NCBI GenBank assembly: GCA_902560505.1
Contig: CACELY010000006.1
Location: 1 to 46,379, forward strand
Length of the DNA stretch: 46,379 nt
Source of the DNA: an uncultured Alphaproteobacteria bacterium
GTDB taxonomy: Bacteria; Pseudomonadota; Alphaproteobacteria; Rhodobacterales; Rhodobacteraceae
Direction: 5' to 3'
The notes under the pieces were generated by a model. That model saw only the letters and a program-made list of their open reading frames with translations. It had not been told where the DNA came from and ran no database searches. Both the position numbers and the translations under genes were made by a program. Of the stretch, positions 1-8,604 are shown piece by piece (within the stretch, counting starts at the first letter, position 1; the number at the start of each line of letters is the position of its first letter).

Positions 1-1053
1 CTTTTCAATTCTATATCCTACACAAATCTTAATTTTTTCAAGCTTATCTAAAACGTCAATTTTTGTGAGAGCAAGACTAGTAACACCATTAAGCAAACAA
101 CTTCTTCTAACCAGCGGTGCATCAAACCAACCACATCTTCTGTCTCTACCTGTCACTGTTCCCTTTTCATTTCCCTCTTCTGATAGATAACGTCCAACAC
201 TATCAGTAAGCTCGGTAGGCATTGGACCCTCTCCCACCCGAGTGGTGTATGCTTTTGTTATTCCTAATACAGAGTTGATTTTATTATGAGCAACACCGCT
301 TCCAATTGCTGCTGCTGCCGCAATTGTTGAAGAAGAGGTAACAAATGGATAAGTACCAAAATCTACATCGAGCATAGAACCTTGCGCGCCCTCAAATAAA
401 ATATTTTTATTTTTTTTAATCTGTTCGTTAAGGATTTTCCAAACGGGCTTTATGAACATATTAATTTTTTTACCCACTATCATCAATTCATCAAAAAGTT
501 GTTCTTCATCTATATGAGTGGCGCCCAATCCTGCCCTCAAAATATCATGATGCTCTTTAATAATATTTAATTTTCTCTTCACTTGGTTTGGGTCTTTCAG
601 ATCACCGGTCCTTAATGCCCTTCTTCCAACTTTATCTTCATAAGCTGGCCCTATTCCTCTTCCAGTTGTACCTATTTTTTCTTTTCCCGCTTTCTGTTCC
701 CGCAAAAGATCTAGATCTTTGTGAAAGGGTAGTATAAGAGGCGTATTCTCAGAAATTAAAAACCTGTCACTACAAATCTTTATTCCCCTCGAGTTTAATT
801 GTTCAATCTCTTCCAGTAATTTCCATGGATCTAATACCACTCCGTTCCCAATTACCGCAATCTTATCTTCTCTTATGACTCCGGATGGCAAAAGTGATAG
901 CTTGAATACTTGATCACCAACAACTAATGTATGACCAGCGTTGTGACCTCCTTGAAATCTAACTATGGTATCTGCCTTTGAAGAAAGCAAATCTACGATT
1001 TTTCCCTTTCCTTCGTCGCCCCACTGTGTGCCTATTACAATTAAATTACTCAT
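1..1053 (-). CDS. purA: Adenylosuccinate synthetase, partial (C-terminus beyond window)
   Basis: PurA condenses IMP with aspartate using GTP, the first committed step to AMP, in the cytosol. It is missing from the ORF track because its stop lies outside the window. Translating from the ATG at 1053 gives MSNLIVIGTQWGDEGKGK, the family P-loop with its catalytic Asp, then FQGGHNAGHT with the catalytic His, GTTGRGIGPAYEDK, and GAQGAMLDVDFGTYPFVT for IMP binding. The last readable part includes TGRDRRCGWFDA and LTKIDVLD for guanine recognition. About 351 residues are present, and the usual length is about 430, so roughly 80 C-terminal residues are off the edge. It is the last visible gene of the serC-serA-purA run, 12 bases after the serA stop. 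Confidence 0.96.
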   Translation of the reverse strand, partial: MSNLIVIGTQWGDEGKGKIVDLLSSKADTIVRFQGGHNAGHTLVVGDQVFKLSLLPSGVIREDKIAVIGNGVVLDPWKLLEEIEQLNSRGIKICSDRFLISENTPLILPFHKDLDLLREQKAGKEKIGTTGRGIGPAYEDKVGRRALRTGDLKDPNQVKRKLNIIKEHHDILRAGLGATHIDEEQLFDELMIVGKKINMFIKPVWKILNEQIKKNKNILFEGAQGSMLDVDFGTYPFVTSSSTIAAAAAIGSGVAHNKINSVLGITKAYTTRVGEGPMPTELTDSVGRYLSEEGNEKGTVTGRDRRCGWFDAPLVRRSCLLNGVTSLALTKIDVLDKLEKIKICVGYRIEK

Positions 1054-1065
1054 TTCTTGATCTAA

Positions 1066-2670
1066 TCAGATTTCAAAACTCAAAGTTTTTGCCTCTTTTA
1101 CACCTTTTAGCCTCTTTATTTCCTTTAAATCTTTTGGGTCAATTTTTTCATCAATCCCTAATAAAGCTAGCGCTAAGCCAGCCTTTTCCTTTCTCCCTAA
1201 AGAAAAGGTTGCAATGTTTACATTCATCTTGCCCAACGTCGTTCCTAGTAGGCCAATAAAACCTGGTGTATCTATATTTGATGTATAAAGCATAAATTTC
1301 TGCGGCATTGTATCCATATCAATTCCATTTATTTGAATAAATCTAGGCTGCCCGTCAGAATAAACCGTCCCAGCTGCAGATCTAATGGCCCTTTCGGTCT
1401 TCACCAAAATTCTAATATACGATCCAAAGGCTCCCTGCGAGTCTTTTTTTATCTCACTAATTACGATACCTCTTTCACGAGCAAAAATTAACGATGACAC
1501 AAGATTGACAGACCCAATACCAACAATTGGGTTAAGGATTGAAGCTACGATTGAACAAGTCAATGGACGCGTATTCAGTTCGCCAACCGAGCCAACATAT
1601 TCAATGTTTATCTCCTGTAGACCTGATTCAATAATCTGCCCAATAAAGCCACCTAATACATCAGATACTTTGACCCAAGGTTTAAGTAATGGTGCTTCTG
1701 CAGCAGATATTGAAGGTGAGTTAATAGAATTTGTTATTGCTCCTTCTTTTAAATAATCTGCTATCTGTTCAGCAACTTGCACCGCAACTTTTACTTGAGC
1801 TTCTGAAGTAGAGGCTCCAAGATGTGGTGTGCAAACAACATTTTCCAGACCAAACAAAGCGTTATCCACTGCGGGCTCTGAACCAAATACATCAAAAGCA
1901 GCTCCAGCAATTGATTTTTCTTTCAGCGCTTTTGCAAGTGCGTTTTCATCTACAAGACCCCCTCTTGCACAATTAACTAGTATCGCGGTACTTTTCATTT
2001 TTTTGATCAAAGAACCATTTATGATATTGGTGGTCTTATCAGTTTTTGGAACATGTAATGAAATTATATCACTTTCAGCTACAAGCTTTTCGAGCGTCTT
2101 TACTCTTTCTATACCGAGACCTTGTACTTTTTCGTCGGTTAAAAAAGGATCATAAGCTTTAACTTTAAGTTTGAGCCCCAAAGCACGATCCGCAACAATT
2201 GAACCTATATTTCCAACACCAATTAATCCCAAGGTTTTCCCTGTTAATTCTTGTCCCATAAACTTCGATTTTTCCCACTTTCCTTGTTGCGTCGAATTGT
2301 CCGCTGCGGGAATTTGCCGACAAGAGGCGAAAATCATAGCCAGAGTGTGTTCTGCCGTAGTTATTGCATTGCCATGAGGCGTATTCATTACCACAATTCC
2401 CTTAGAGGATGCCGCTTTAAGATCAATATTATCCACGCCTATACCTGCTCTACCAATGACCTGCAAATTTTTTCCTCGATCAATAACGTCTCTTGAGACT
2501 TTGCTAGCGGATCTAATTATTAGTCCTGAGTAAGGTTCAATGACCTCCTTAAGGCTATTACTTGTTCCACAGTCTGGCTTGTAATCGAAATCGATATTAC
2601 TTTTTTGGAGAGTTTCTAATGCTCTCTGTGATATCTTATCGGATACTAATACTCTATGCCTTTTTGCCAT
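1066..2670 (-). CDS. serA: D-3-phosphoglycerate dehydrogenase
   Basis: SerA oxidises 3-phosphoglycerate to 3-phosphohydroxypyruvate with NAD+, the entry step of serine synthesis. The 534 residues match the long bacterial form: a split substrate domain, a Rossmann NAD domain with GVGNIG at about 151-156, then an intervening ASB domain and a C-terminal ACT domain (about 455-534) that senses serine in relatives. The catalytic triad of the 2-hydroxyacid dehydrogenases is visible as Arg236 (CARGG), Glu265 (GSEP) and His283 (TPHLGAST). It begins 12 bases after the serC stop, and the pair performs consecutive steps, so co-transcription is very likely. Allosteric serine feedback is inferred from the ACT domain only. 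Confidence 0.97.
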   Translation of the reverse strand: MAKRHRVLVSDKISQRALETLQKSNIDFDYKPDCGTSNSLKEVIEPYSGLIIRSASKVSRDVIDRGKNLQVIGRAGIGVDNIDLKAASSKGIVVMNTPHGNAITTAEHTLAMIFASCRQIPAADNSTQQGKWEKSKFMGQELTGKTLGLIGVGNIGSIVADRALGLKLKVKAYDPFLTDEKVQGLGIERVKTLEKLVAESDIISLHVPKTDKTTNIINGSLIKKMKSTAILVNCARGGLVDENALAKALKEKSIAGAAFDVFGSEPAVDNALFGLENVVCTPHLGASTSEAQVKVAVQVAEQIADYLKEGAITNSINSPSISAAEAPLLKPWVKVSDVLGGFIGQIIESGLQEINIEYVGSVGELNTRPLTCSIVASILNPIVGIGSVNLVSSLIFARERGIVISEIKKDSQGAFGSYIRILVKTERAIRSAAGTVYSDGQPRFIQINGIDMDTMPQKFMLYTSNIDTPGFIGLLGTTLGKMNVNIATFSLGRKEKAGLALALLGIDEKIDPKDLKEIKRLKGVKEAKTLSFEI

Positions 2671-2682
2671 TGTTGGTTGTCC

Positions 2683-3843
2683 TCAGTAGCCTGATATTAT
2701 TTCGTGGAAACAGTACTCCAACCAAGGTAGTAATTTTTGAATATCATCCAGATTAATTGTTGCTCCACACCAAATTCTTAAACCTGGTGGAGCATTTCTG
2801 TGACCCTTTATATCAAACGCAGCGTTTTCTGCTTCTAGAAGCGCAACAAATTCTTTAACAAAGCGGGTTTTTTCGTCTGGATTTAGTGAAATAAGCCTCT
2901 CGTCTGAAAACTTTAAGCATACTGACGTATTTGAACGGTTTCTTGGATCACTTACTAAATTTTCTATCCAAGGCGTTTTATCTACCCACCCCTGCAAGCA
3001 CTTAAAGTTTTCATTACTTCTTCGGATTGTTTCAGTCAGTCCACCAATCTCCTTGATCCACATCAAACTATCTAAGGCATCTGCTACACAAAACATGGAT
3101 GGTGTATTTAACGTTTCTCCTTCATAAACTCCTTCTATCAACTTTCCATTTTTAACGAGCCTAAATATTTTAGGCATTGGTCTTTCAGGATGAAATGTTG
3201 AAAGGCGTTTTATGGCATTAGGACTCAAGACTATTACGCCATGACCTCCCTCCCCACCAAGGACCTTTTGCCAAGAAAAAGAAACTGCATCAAGCTTTTC
3301 CCAATCTAATTTCTGAGAAAAAACTGCAGAAGTAGCATCACAGAGCACTAACCTTTCATCACTTTTTTCAACCCAGTTTGAGTTGGGGACACGCACGCCA
3401 GAGGTTGTTCCATTCCATGTAAAACAAATATCAGAGCTTCTAGAAACCTGATCAAGATCCGGTAGGTATCCGTACTCTGCTTTTTCTACCTTACAACGCT
3501 CTAATTTTAATTGATCGACAGCATCCTCTGCCCAATCGTTACCAAATGACTCCCACACTAGCATAGTCGTCTCGTTTTTTCCTAAAAGTGACCACATTAA
3601 AAGCTCAAATGCTCCTGTGTCAGAGCCCGGCACTATAGCCACTTTATAGCCCTCAGGAAGCTCTAGTATTTCACCAGTTAAATTGATTAAATTTTTGATT
3701 TGTTGGAGCGGTTTTTTTGCTCTATGTGATCTTCCAAGATAGGCTATTTTCTCTATTGCGTCTGCACTCCATCCCGGTCTCTTAGGACATGGTCCAGAAG
3801 AAAAAAGGGGTCTTGAAGGTTTTTGCGGTGGCTTAATATTCAT
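2683..3843 (-). CDS. serC: Phosphoserine aminotransferase
   Basis: SerC is a PLP enzyme that transfers an amino group from glutamate to 3-phosphohydroxypyruvate, giving O-phosphoserine; the family also acts in vitamin B6 synthesis. The 386 residues resemble the form common in alphaproteobacteria rather than the E. coli form: N-terminal PLFSSGPCPKRPGW, the PLP-stacking region VPGSDTGAFE, and the Schiff-base lysine in SFSWQKVLGGEGGHG (Lys193). The ATG at 3841-3843 is the only good start. It lies 25 bases downstream of glmM and 12 upstream of serA on the same strand. No serB phosphatase is visible in the window; the HAD protein gph nearby looks like a phosphoglycolate phosphatase instead. Confidence 0.95.
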   Translation of the reverse strand: MNIKPPQKPSRPLFSSGPCPKRPGWSADAIEKIAYLGRSHRAKKPLQQIKNLINLTGEILELPEGYKVAIVPGSDTGAFELLMWSLLGKNETTMLVWESFGNDWAEDAVDQLKLERCKVEKAEYGYLPDLDQVSRSSDICFTWNGTTSGVRVPNSNWVEKSDERLVLCDATSAVFSQKLDWEKLDAVSFSWQKVLGGEGGHGVIVLSPNAIKRLSTFHPERPMPKIFRLVKNGKLIEGVYEGETLNTPSMFCVADALDSLMWIKEIGGLTETIRRSNENFKCLQGWVDKTPWIENLVSDPRNRSNTSVCLKFSDERLISLNPDEKTRFVKEFVALLEAENAAFDIKGHRNAPPGLRIWCGATINLDDIQKLLPWLEYCFHEIISGY

Positions 3844-3868
3844 AACAAACTACTTCACATTGATATCT

Positions 3869-5212
3869 TTAAAACTTGGTCTTTTTCAATATAGACAAGC
3901 AAGTGGCAATAGTCTCTTCCAACTTATTTTTTTCTCTATGCTCAACCATTAATCTAATAACATTTTCGGTGCCTGATCGTCTGATGAGAATACGGCCCTT
4001 ACCAGATATTGAGCGCCTGACATCTTCCAACCTATTTTTTATTTGCTCATTTTTTTCGAAATCGTTGCATTTATGAGCGTCTATATTTACCACTGTTTGT
4101 GGGAATGGCTCGAACAAATTAAAAAGCTGACTTGCTTTTTTTTTGTTTTCTACCAAAACACTCAATACTTGCAATGACGTAATTAATCCATCACCTGCAT
4201 TTGAATAATCCGACAGAATGATATGGCCTGACTGTTCTCCACCTAAGTTTAACCTTTGCCTATTCATACATTTTGAGACGTTTTTGTCACCTACCTGCGT
4301 CCGAATCAAGCTTACTCCTATTTTTTCTAGGTATAGCTCTAAGGCCAGGTTAGACATAACTGTCGCTACGACAGTATTTTTATTCAGTGAATTTTTATTT
4401 ACCCAGGCTTCAGCTAAAAGTCCGATAACTATATCCCCATTAGCTAACTTCCCCTGCTCATCAATGAATAAAACTCTGTCAGCATCGCCGTCTAAACATA
4501 TCCCTATATCTGCACTGTTTTCTAGAACTGCTTTTTGTGCTTTTTCTGGTTTTGTTGAACCACACTCCATGTTTATATTAAAACCATCTGGAGCCACGCC
4601 TATTGACACAACCTCTGCACCAAGCTCTCTTAAAATTTGGGGTAAAATCTTGTATGCTGCACCATTAGCGCAGTCCACTACTATCCTAATTCCGCCTAGG
4701 CTTAAATTACTTGGAATAGTGATCTTTGCAAATTCGGTATAACGGCCAAGAACATCATTTATCCTACTCGCTTTACCTAGATCACTTGGAACCACTAATG
4801 GTGATTTGTTCCTAATCTCTTTACTGATTTCCTCTTCAATTTTTGTATTTATCTTTAAACCATCTTTATCAAAAAATTTTATTCCATTGTCTTCGTATGG
4901 GTTATGGGATGCCGAAATCATAATGCCGAGGTCAGCTCTCAGGGATTTTGTTAGAAAACTTACTGCAGGTGTAGGCAAAGGTCCAAGTAAGTTTACCTCC
5001 CAGCCCATAGAGATAAAACCAGCAGTTAGAGCATTTTCAACCATATATCCGGACCTTCTCGTATCTTTGCCTATAATAACCTTAGGAAGATTTATACCTT
5101 TTCCGATCACATGACCTGTTGATAAAGCAATTTTCAATATCGTTTCGGGATCAATAGGGTAGGTATTTGTCCTTCCTCTTATCCCATCAGTTCCGAATAT
5201 ATTTCCTTCCAT
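3869..5212 (-). CDS. glmM: Phosphoglucosamine mutase
   Basis: GlmM interconverts glucosamine-6-phosphate and glucosamine-1-phosphate on the way to UDP-GlcNAc for peptidoglycan and lipopolysaccharide. At 447 residues it is full length. It shows the N-terminal FGTDGIRG, the phosphoserine loop SASHNPYEDNGIKFF (catalytic Ser102), the metal loop DGDADR, the sugar-binding GGEQSGH, and the C-terminal phosphate-binding RRSGTENVIRLMVE. It begins 16 bases after the folP stop, in an arrangement (folB-folP-glmM) recalled as common in Rhodobacterales. Co-transcription with the folate genes is inferred from spacing and strand. Confidence 0.97.
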   Translation of the reverse strand: MEGNIFGTDGIRGRTNTYPIDPETILKIALSTGHVIGKGINLPKVIIGKDTRRSGYMVENALTAGFISMGWEVNLLGPLPTPAVSFLTKSLRADLGIMISASHNPYEDNGIKFFDKDGLKINTKIEEEISKEIRNKSPLVVPSDLGKASRINDVLGRYTEFAKITIPSNLSLGGIRIVVDCANGAAYKILPQILRELGAEVVSIGVAPDGFNINMECGSTKPEKAQKAVLENSADIGICLDGDADRVLFIDEQGKLANGDIVIGLLAEAWVNKNSLNKNTVVATVMSNLALELYLEKIGVSLIRTQVGDKNVSKCMNRQRLNLGGEQSGHIILSDYSNAGDGLITSLQVLSVLVENKKKASQLFNLFEPFPQTVVNIDAHKCNDFEKNEQIKNRLEDVRRSISGKGRILIRRSGTENVIRLMVEHREKNKLEETIATCLSILKKTKF

Positions 5213-5228
5213 TTATGCAAACCTTATT

Positions 5229-6227
5229 TTATTTAATAATATTCCAAACTTTCATTGCATCGACGGTCTCCTTTACGTCATGCACTCTAACAATGTTCAC
5301 CCCGTTACTGACTATCTTCAGCATTGCTGCTATCGAACCTGATAATCTTGCCGAGGGCAGCCTTTCTCTAATAATTTCGCCAATAAAACTCTTACGTGAT
5401 ACCCCTATCATGAGCGGACATCCTAATCCAAGGAACAGACTAGCTTTTTTTATTATTTCCATATTATGGCTAAAACTTTTTCCGAAGCCAATGCCTGGAT
5501 CTATAATAATGCGTTTTCTTGATATGCCTGTACTTTCAGCTTCAGCGATCTTCTCTTTAAGATAATCATAAATATCTAGAAGGACATTTTCATAACGAGG
5601 TTTATTTTGCATATTTTCTGGCAAGCCTTGAGAGTGCATCAAACACATACCTGCTTTATATTTTGCGACAACGCCAAACATTTGTTCATCAAATGATCCT
5701 GCAGAAATATCATTCACTATGGAAGCTCCAGCTTGCAAAGCTTTCTCAGCAACAATTGCCTTTCTAGTATCAACTGAAATTATAGCTGAGGGAGCAGATT
5801 GTTTTATTTTCTTAATTACTCCTATTACTCTTTCTATTTCTATACTGGACGCAACCTCCTTCGCTCCAGGCCTTGTTGATTCACCTCCTACATCTAATAT
5901 ACAGCAGCCAGCTTTAAGAAGATTTAGACCTTTTTCGACAAACTGTTTTTCTGAAAAGGATTGTTCTCCATCGTAAAAACTATCAGGAGTAACATTCAAA
6001 ACTCCCATAATAAGTGTAGTGTCGAAGTTTAGTCCCAATTTTGAATTTGGCTTCGATATAAATTTTTTTAGAAACTCTTTTTTTACATCAGACGTAGGGA
6101 TAACCTTTGAGCCTTTATTCCTTTCAGTAACTCTAAATGAATTAAAAACGATATTGCCACCATAGATAGTATGAAAGTATTCTGCTCCGCCTTGAAAATC
6201 GTTTAACTCTGGGAAAAAGTATTGCAT
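5229..6227 (-). CDS. folP: Dihydropteroate synthase
   Basis: FolP joins p-aminobenzoate to the pterin diphosphate to make dihydropteroate and is the sulfonamide target. After an unusual N-terminal extension of about 75 residues come the family signatures LIMGVLNVTPDSFYDGEQ, CCILDVGGESTRPGA, VDTRKA, VNDISAG, IDPGIGFGKS and a C-terminal VRVHDV, covering the TIM barrel. The track starts it at a TTG (6233) that overlaps the gph stop; the ATG two codons later (6227) is an equally likely start and is used here. No clear ribosome binding site is seen, suggesting translation coupled to gph. The extension resembles longer Rhodobacterales FolP proteins; its role is unknown. Confidence 0.93.
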   Translation of the reverse strand: MQYFFPELNDFQGGAEYFHTIYGGNIVFNSFRVTERNKGSKVIPTSDVKKEFLKKFISKPNSKLGLNFDTTLIMGVLNVTPDSFYDGEQSFSEKQFVEKGLNLLKAGCCILDVGGESTRPGAKEVASSIEIERVIGVIKKIKQSAPSAIISVDTRKAIVAEKALQAGASIVNDISAGSFDEQMFGVVAKYKAGMCLMHSQGLPENMQNKPRYENVLLDIYDYLKEKIAEAESTGISRKRIIIDPGIGFGKSFSHNMEIIKKASLFLGLGCPLMIGVSRKSFIGEIIRERLPSARLSGSIAAMLKIVSNGVNIVRVHDVKETVDAMKVWNIIK

Positions 6228-6229
6228 TT

Positions 6230-6895
6230 TCAAGTCAAATTTTGTTTAAAGTGACTAGTTAATTCACTGAAATTATCGAAACTAAAGTCAATTCCAGCTT
6301 TATTTACAGTTTGTGGTGCGTAACCCCTTTTATGAAAAAAAAAGCTCGCACCAACCGCTTTTGCTAAAAGTAAATCAATTGCAGTATCACCGACATAAAA
6401 ATAACTTCCATTACCTAATTCTTTTACAGAATGATAAAAAACTTTTGGGTCAGGCTTTAAAACTCCAGTGCTATCACCGTATGCAAATCCATCAAAGTAT
6501 TGATAAATATTGAGATCAAACAAAACCTTTTTTGCGCTGCTTTCAAACTTCTGCGTACATATAGTCAATTTTAACCCTTGGCTTTTCAAAAACTCTATTA
6601 GCTCCAATACTCCTTTATAAAGAGAACAACCCTTAACAGGATCTTCGTAGTATCTATCTTGAAAAAACTCAAAGTAGACATCCAAACCGCTATCTGGAAT
6701 ACCCCCAGTAGATACCAAGAGCTTCTCTACCTGCTTTTTTGTCCCACCGCCAATGAATCCTTTATACTGTTCGAGCTTTATTGGATCTCTCCCAATACTC
6801 TTCAAAAGTTCATTTCCAGCATTCAGTAAGGCCGGTGCCGTATCAGCAAGGGTTCCGTCCAAATCAAAGGTCACAATTTTTTCTTTTTTTGACAT
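6230..6895 (-). CDS. gph: HAD-family phosphatase, probable phosphoglycolate phosphatase
   Basis: This 221-residue HAD hydrolase most resembles phosphoglycolate phosphatase, which removes the product of oxidative DNA 3'-end repair and of oxygenase side reactions. Visible motifs are FDLDGTLADT near the N-terminus (nucleophile Asp plus acid/base Asp), a cap helix region, KLTICTQK for motif II, the KPDPKVF lysine motif, and YVGDTAIDLLLAKAVG for the metal-binding acids. Substrate cannot be fixed from HAD motifs alone, so pyrophosphatase or another sugar-phosphate phosphatase is possible. It sits between the folB fusion (15 bases upstream) and folP (stop and start touching), so it belongs to the same operon. 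Confidence 0.83.
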   Translation of the reverse strand: MSKKEKIVTFDLDGTLADTAPALLNAGNELLKSIGRDPIKLEQYKGFIGGGTKKQVEKLLVSTGGIPDSGLDVYFEFFQDRYYEDPVKGCSLYKGVLELIEFLKSQGLKLTICTQKFESSAKKVLFDLNIYQYFDGFAYGDSTGVLKPDPKVFYHSVKELGNGSYFYVGDTAIDLLLAKAVGASFFFHKRGYAPQTVNKAGIDFSFDNFSELTSHFKQNLT

Positions 6896-6910
6896 TAAAC
6901 CAATTTACTA

Positions 6911-7858
6911 TCAGCAATACTCAACAGTAACTCCTATGTTACGCATACCTTCTGTTAATACAGAAGCCAATTTATCTTGTCGGAACAAGTAAATCTTTTT
7001 CATTAAAAGGTCCTTTGTTAAATGGCAGGCCATGCTTAAGGCAAATTCTTTATTTAGAAACACATCGTTTTTGGAAAACCTACAGAGATCGGTTGGACAC
7101 CAAATACAATTAACACCTCCTTTCAACAAAAAAGCAACCTCAGTCTTACTTCGTGCTAATTTTAAATTTTTAAATTCTTTATTGAGCACATAAGCATTTT
7201 GTGCAACAGACATTGTCAGTATTTCGCTATCGGTTTCTGGACTCATTTCTGTGAAATCTTTATAGATCTCTGAAGGGCAGATAACCCAAGTCATTGTTGA
7301 AGTGGAAATAAATTCCTTTAAAAAACAAATATTTTTTTGTTGTAACATCCTATTCGAAATGAATAACAGACCAGCATTAGGAATCTTAGTCTTGATAACT
7401 AAATTATTCTTGTTAAGCAAATTCAAATTTGTTTTAGATGTATCTGGTTGAACCTTCGTTCTACTTATCTGAACCCCAAGCCTTCCCAGACCCCTATCTA
7501 GCTTTTCGAGACGCACAGTAGCCATAACCACACTATCTAAACATAAGCACGAAATAGCTATTTTCTCTGCTAATGTTTCTAGCAGTGCAACTCTTTTCTG
7601 ACCAATTTCATCCTCAATTACTTCAATTATATTGTCATATGATAATACTAAATCAACGTTATCATGCATTGGTTGATTATCGGTATTCACTTCCAAAATG
7701 ACATTGAAGGATACTCTTTGTTTAACACCATACTCTGGCTGAAAGGCGCCGATGTCTATCTCTCTTACATAGTCTCTTACTAAAATATGGTCTACATTCG
7801 CCTTTTTTTTTCCTCCTAGGTCAAGGAGGTCTTTTTTCTTAAATTCTTCACTAAACAA
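6911..7858 (-). CDS. folB: Dihydroneopterin aldolase with extra C-terminal domain
   Basis: Residues about 20-140 form a FolB domain, which cleaves dihydroneopterin to 6-hydroxymethyl-dihydropterin: IDIGAFQPEYGVKQRVSFNV, LSYDNIIEVIED, LLETLAEKIA and RLEKLDRGLGRLGVQISR match the tunnel-fold family, including the conserved Glu/Tyr region and the late lysine. FolB alone is about 120 residues; this protein has 315. The second half (about 150-315) has no motif I can name. It contains several Cys (CPTDLC, MACH, terminal EYC) and looks like an alternating alpha/beta domain. Long FolB forms are recalled from Rhodobacteraceae, so a lineage-specific fusion is more likely than an assembly artefact. It heads the folB-gph-folP-glmM run. 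Confidence 0.85.
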   Translation of the reverse strand: MFSEEFKKKDLLDLGGKKKANVDHILVRDYVREIDIGAFQPEYGVKQRVSFNVILEVNTDNQPMHDNVDLVLSYDNIIEVIEDEIGQKRVALLETLAEKIAISCLCLDSVVMATVRLEKLDRGLGRLGVQISRTKVQPDTSKTNLNLLNKNNLVIKTKIPNAGLLFISNRMLQQKNICFLKEFISTSTMTWVICPSEIYKDFTEMSPETDSEILTMSVAQNAYVLNKEFKNLKLARSKTEVAFLLKGGVNCIWCPTDLCRFSKNDVFLNKEFALSMACHLTKDLLMKKIYLFRQDKLASVLTEGMRNIGVTVEYC

Positions 7859-7891
7859 TGGGTAATCCTAATAAGTTTAAAATACATTATG

Positions 7892-8590
7892 CTAATTTCT
7901 GTAAAATATATGTCTACCTATTTTTCTAGTCTTTTTAAATTTCTTTGACCAACTGGGACTTACTTCCGACGCATGAAAAAATGTTGCGCCGTTTGTTACA
8001 TCAGAAAAAGCACCATTTAATATCATCGATGAAAGCTTGACTATCCTTCTATAGGTTTTTTTGTCATAAATCAGTTCTAGTTTGCCATCACAATTGTACG
8101 AAAATTGACACGCATGTCTCTTATGTGCCCCCTCGGAAACGACCCCGCAAATAGTACCGGGGAATTGGCTAGAGTTTTTCCGATTGATAATTACATCGGC
8201 TACCGCAATTTGTCCCTCTATCTGTTCACCTCGTGCTTCAAAATACAAAGCCTCTGATAGGCATTTGAGTTCCCTATTCATCTTCGGCATTCGCATACTG
8301 TCGAGAGCTCCCTTAGAGAAAAATTGTTTTTCACTATTGTTCGATAAATATGCTCTATCATACGTAATCAGACCTGACAGTCTTGTTAAATAGTTATCAT
8401 CAATGCTATCAAGCCGTATCATTTCTTCTTCAATTGTTGTCCCCAAATTCACGATAACCGGACGGATACCCTCATTATCTTTCTTTTTCACGTTTGAATT
8501 TGTTTGCGCGAGAGCTAGGTGACTAATTAATAGAAAATACACGAATAAAATAGGCAATGATGTCCTTCTTTTAACAAATAAGTGTTTCAT
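7892..8590 (-). CDS. Cell wall hydrolase, SleB/CwlJ family, secreted
   Basis: A Hydrolase_2 (SleB) domain protein of 232 residues, predicted to act on peptidoglycan in the periplasm. The N-terminus is a signal peptide: basic MKHLFVKRR, then a hydrophobic stretch, with likely cleavage after LALAQ near residue 29. The catalytic domain covers about 108-232: LSEALYFEARGE with the catalytic Glu, QIAVADVIINRKNSSQFP, GVVSEGAHKRHACQFSYNCDG and the C-terminal NGATFFHA. In spore formers SleB cleaves cortex; in alphaproteobacteria the related proteins are general wall hydrolases with little functional characterisation. It lies 14 bases downstream of the ppdK-like gene, a neighbourhood recalled from Rhodobacterales. 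Confidence 0.85.
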   Translation of the reverse strand: MKHLFVKRRTSLPILFVYFLLISHLALAQTNSNVKKKDNEGIRPVIVNLGTTIEEEMIRLDSIDDNYLTRLSGLITYDRAYLSNNSEKQFFSKGALDSMRMPKMNRELKCLSEALYFEARGEQIEGQIAVADVIINRKNSSQFPGTICGVVSEGAHKRHACQFSYNCDGKLELIYDKKTYRRIVKLSSMILNGAFSDVTNGATFFHASEVSPSWSKKFKKTRKIGRHIFYRN

Positions 8591-8604
8591 TATTAGGCCT
8601 TACT

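Noticed and set aside
978-1259. Antisense ORFs over serA, glmM, ppdK, soxA and others in the track (for example 978..1259, 1385..1756, 4218..4742).
   Set aside because: They lie opposite strongly conserved genes, have no family motifs and no ribosome binding sites; they are shadows of AT-rich coding sequence.
6230-6895. gph as the missing phosphoserine phosphatase serB because serC and serA are close.
   Set aside because: The cap type and motifs fit phosphoglycolate phosphatase, and it is embedded in the folate run rather than next to serC.
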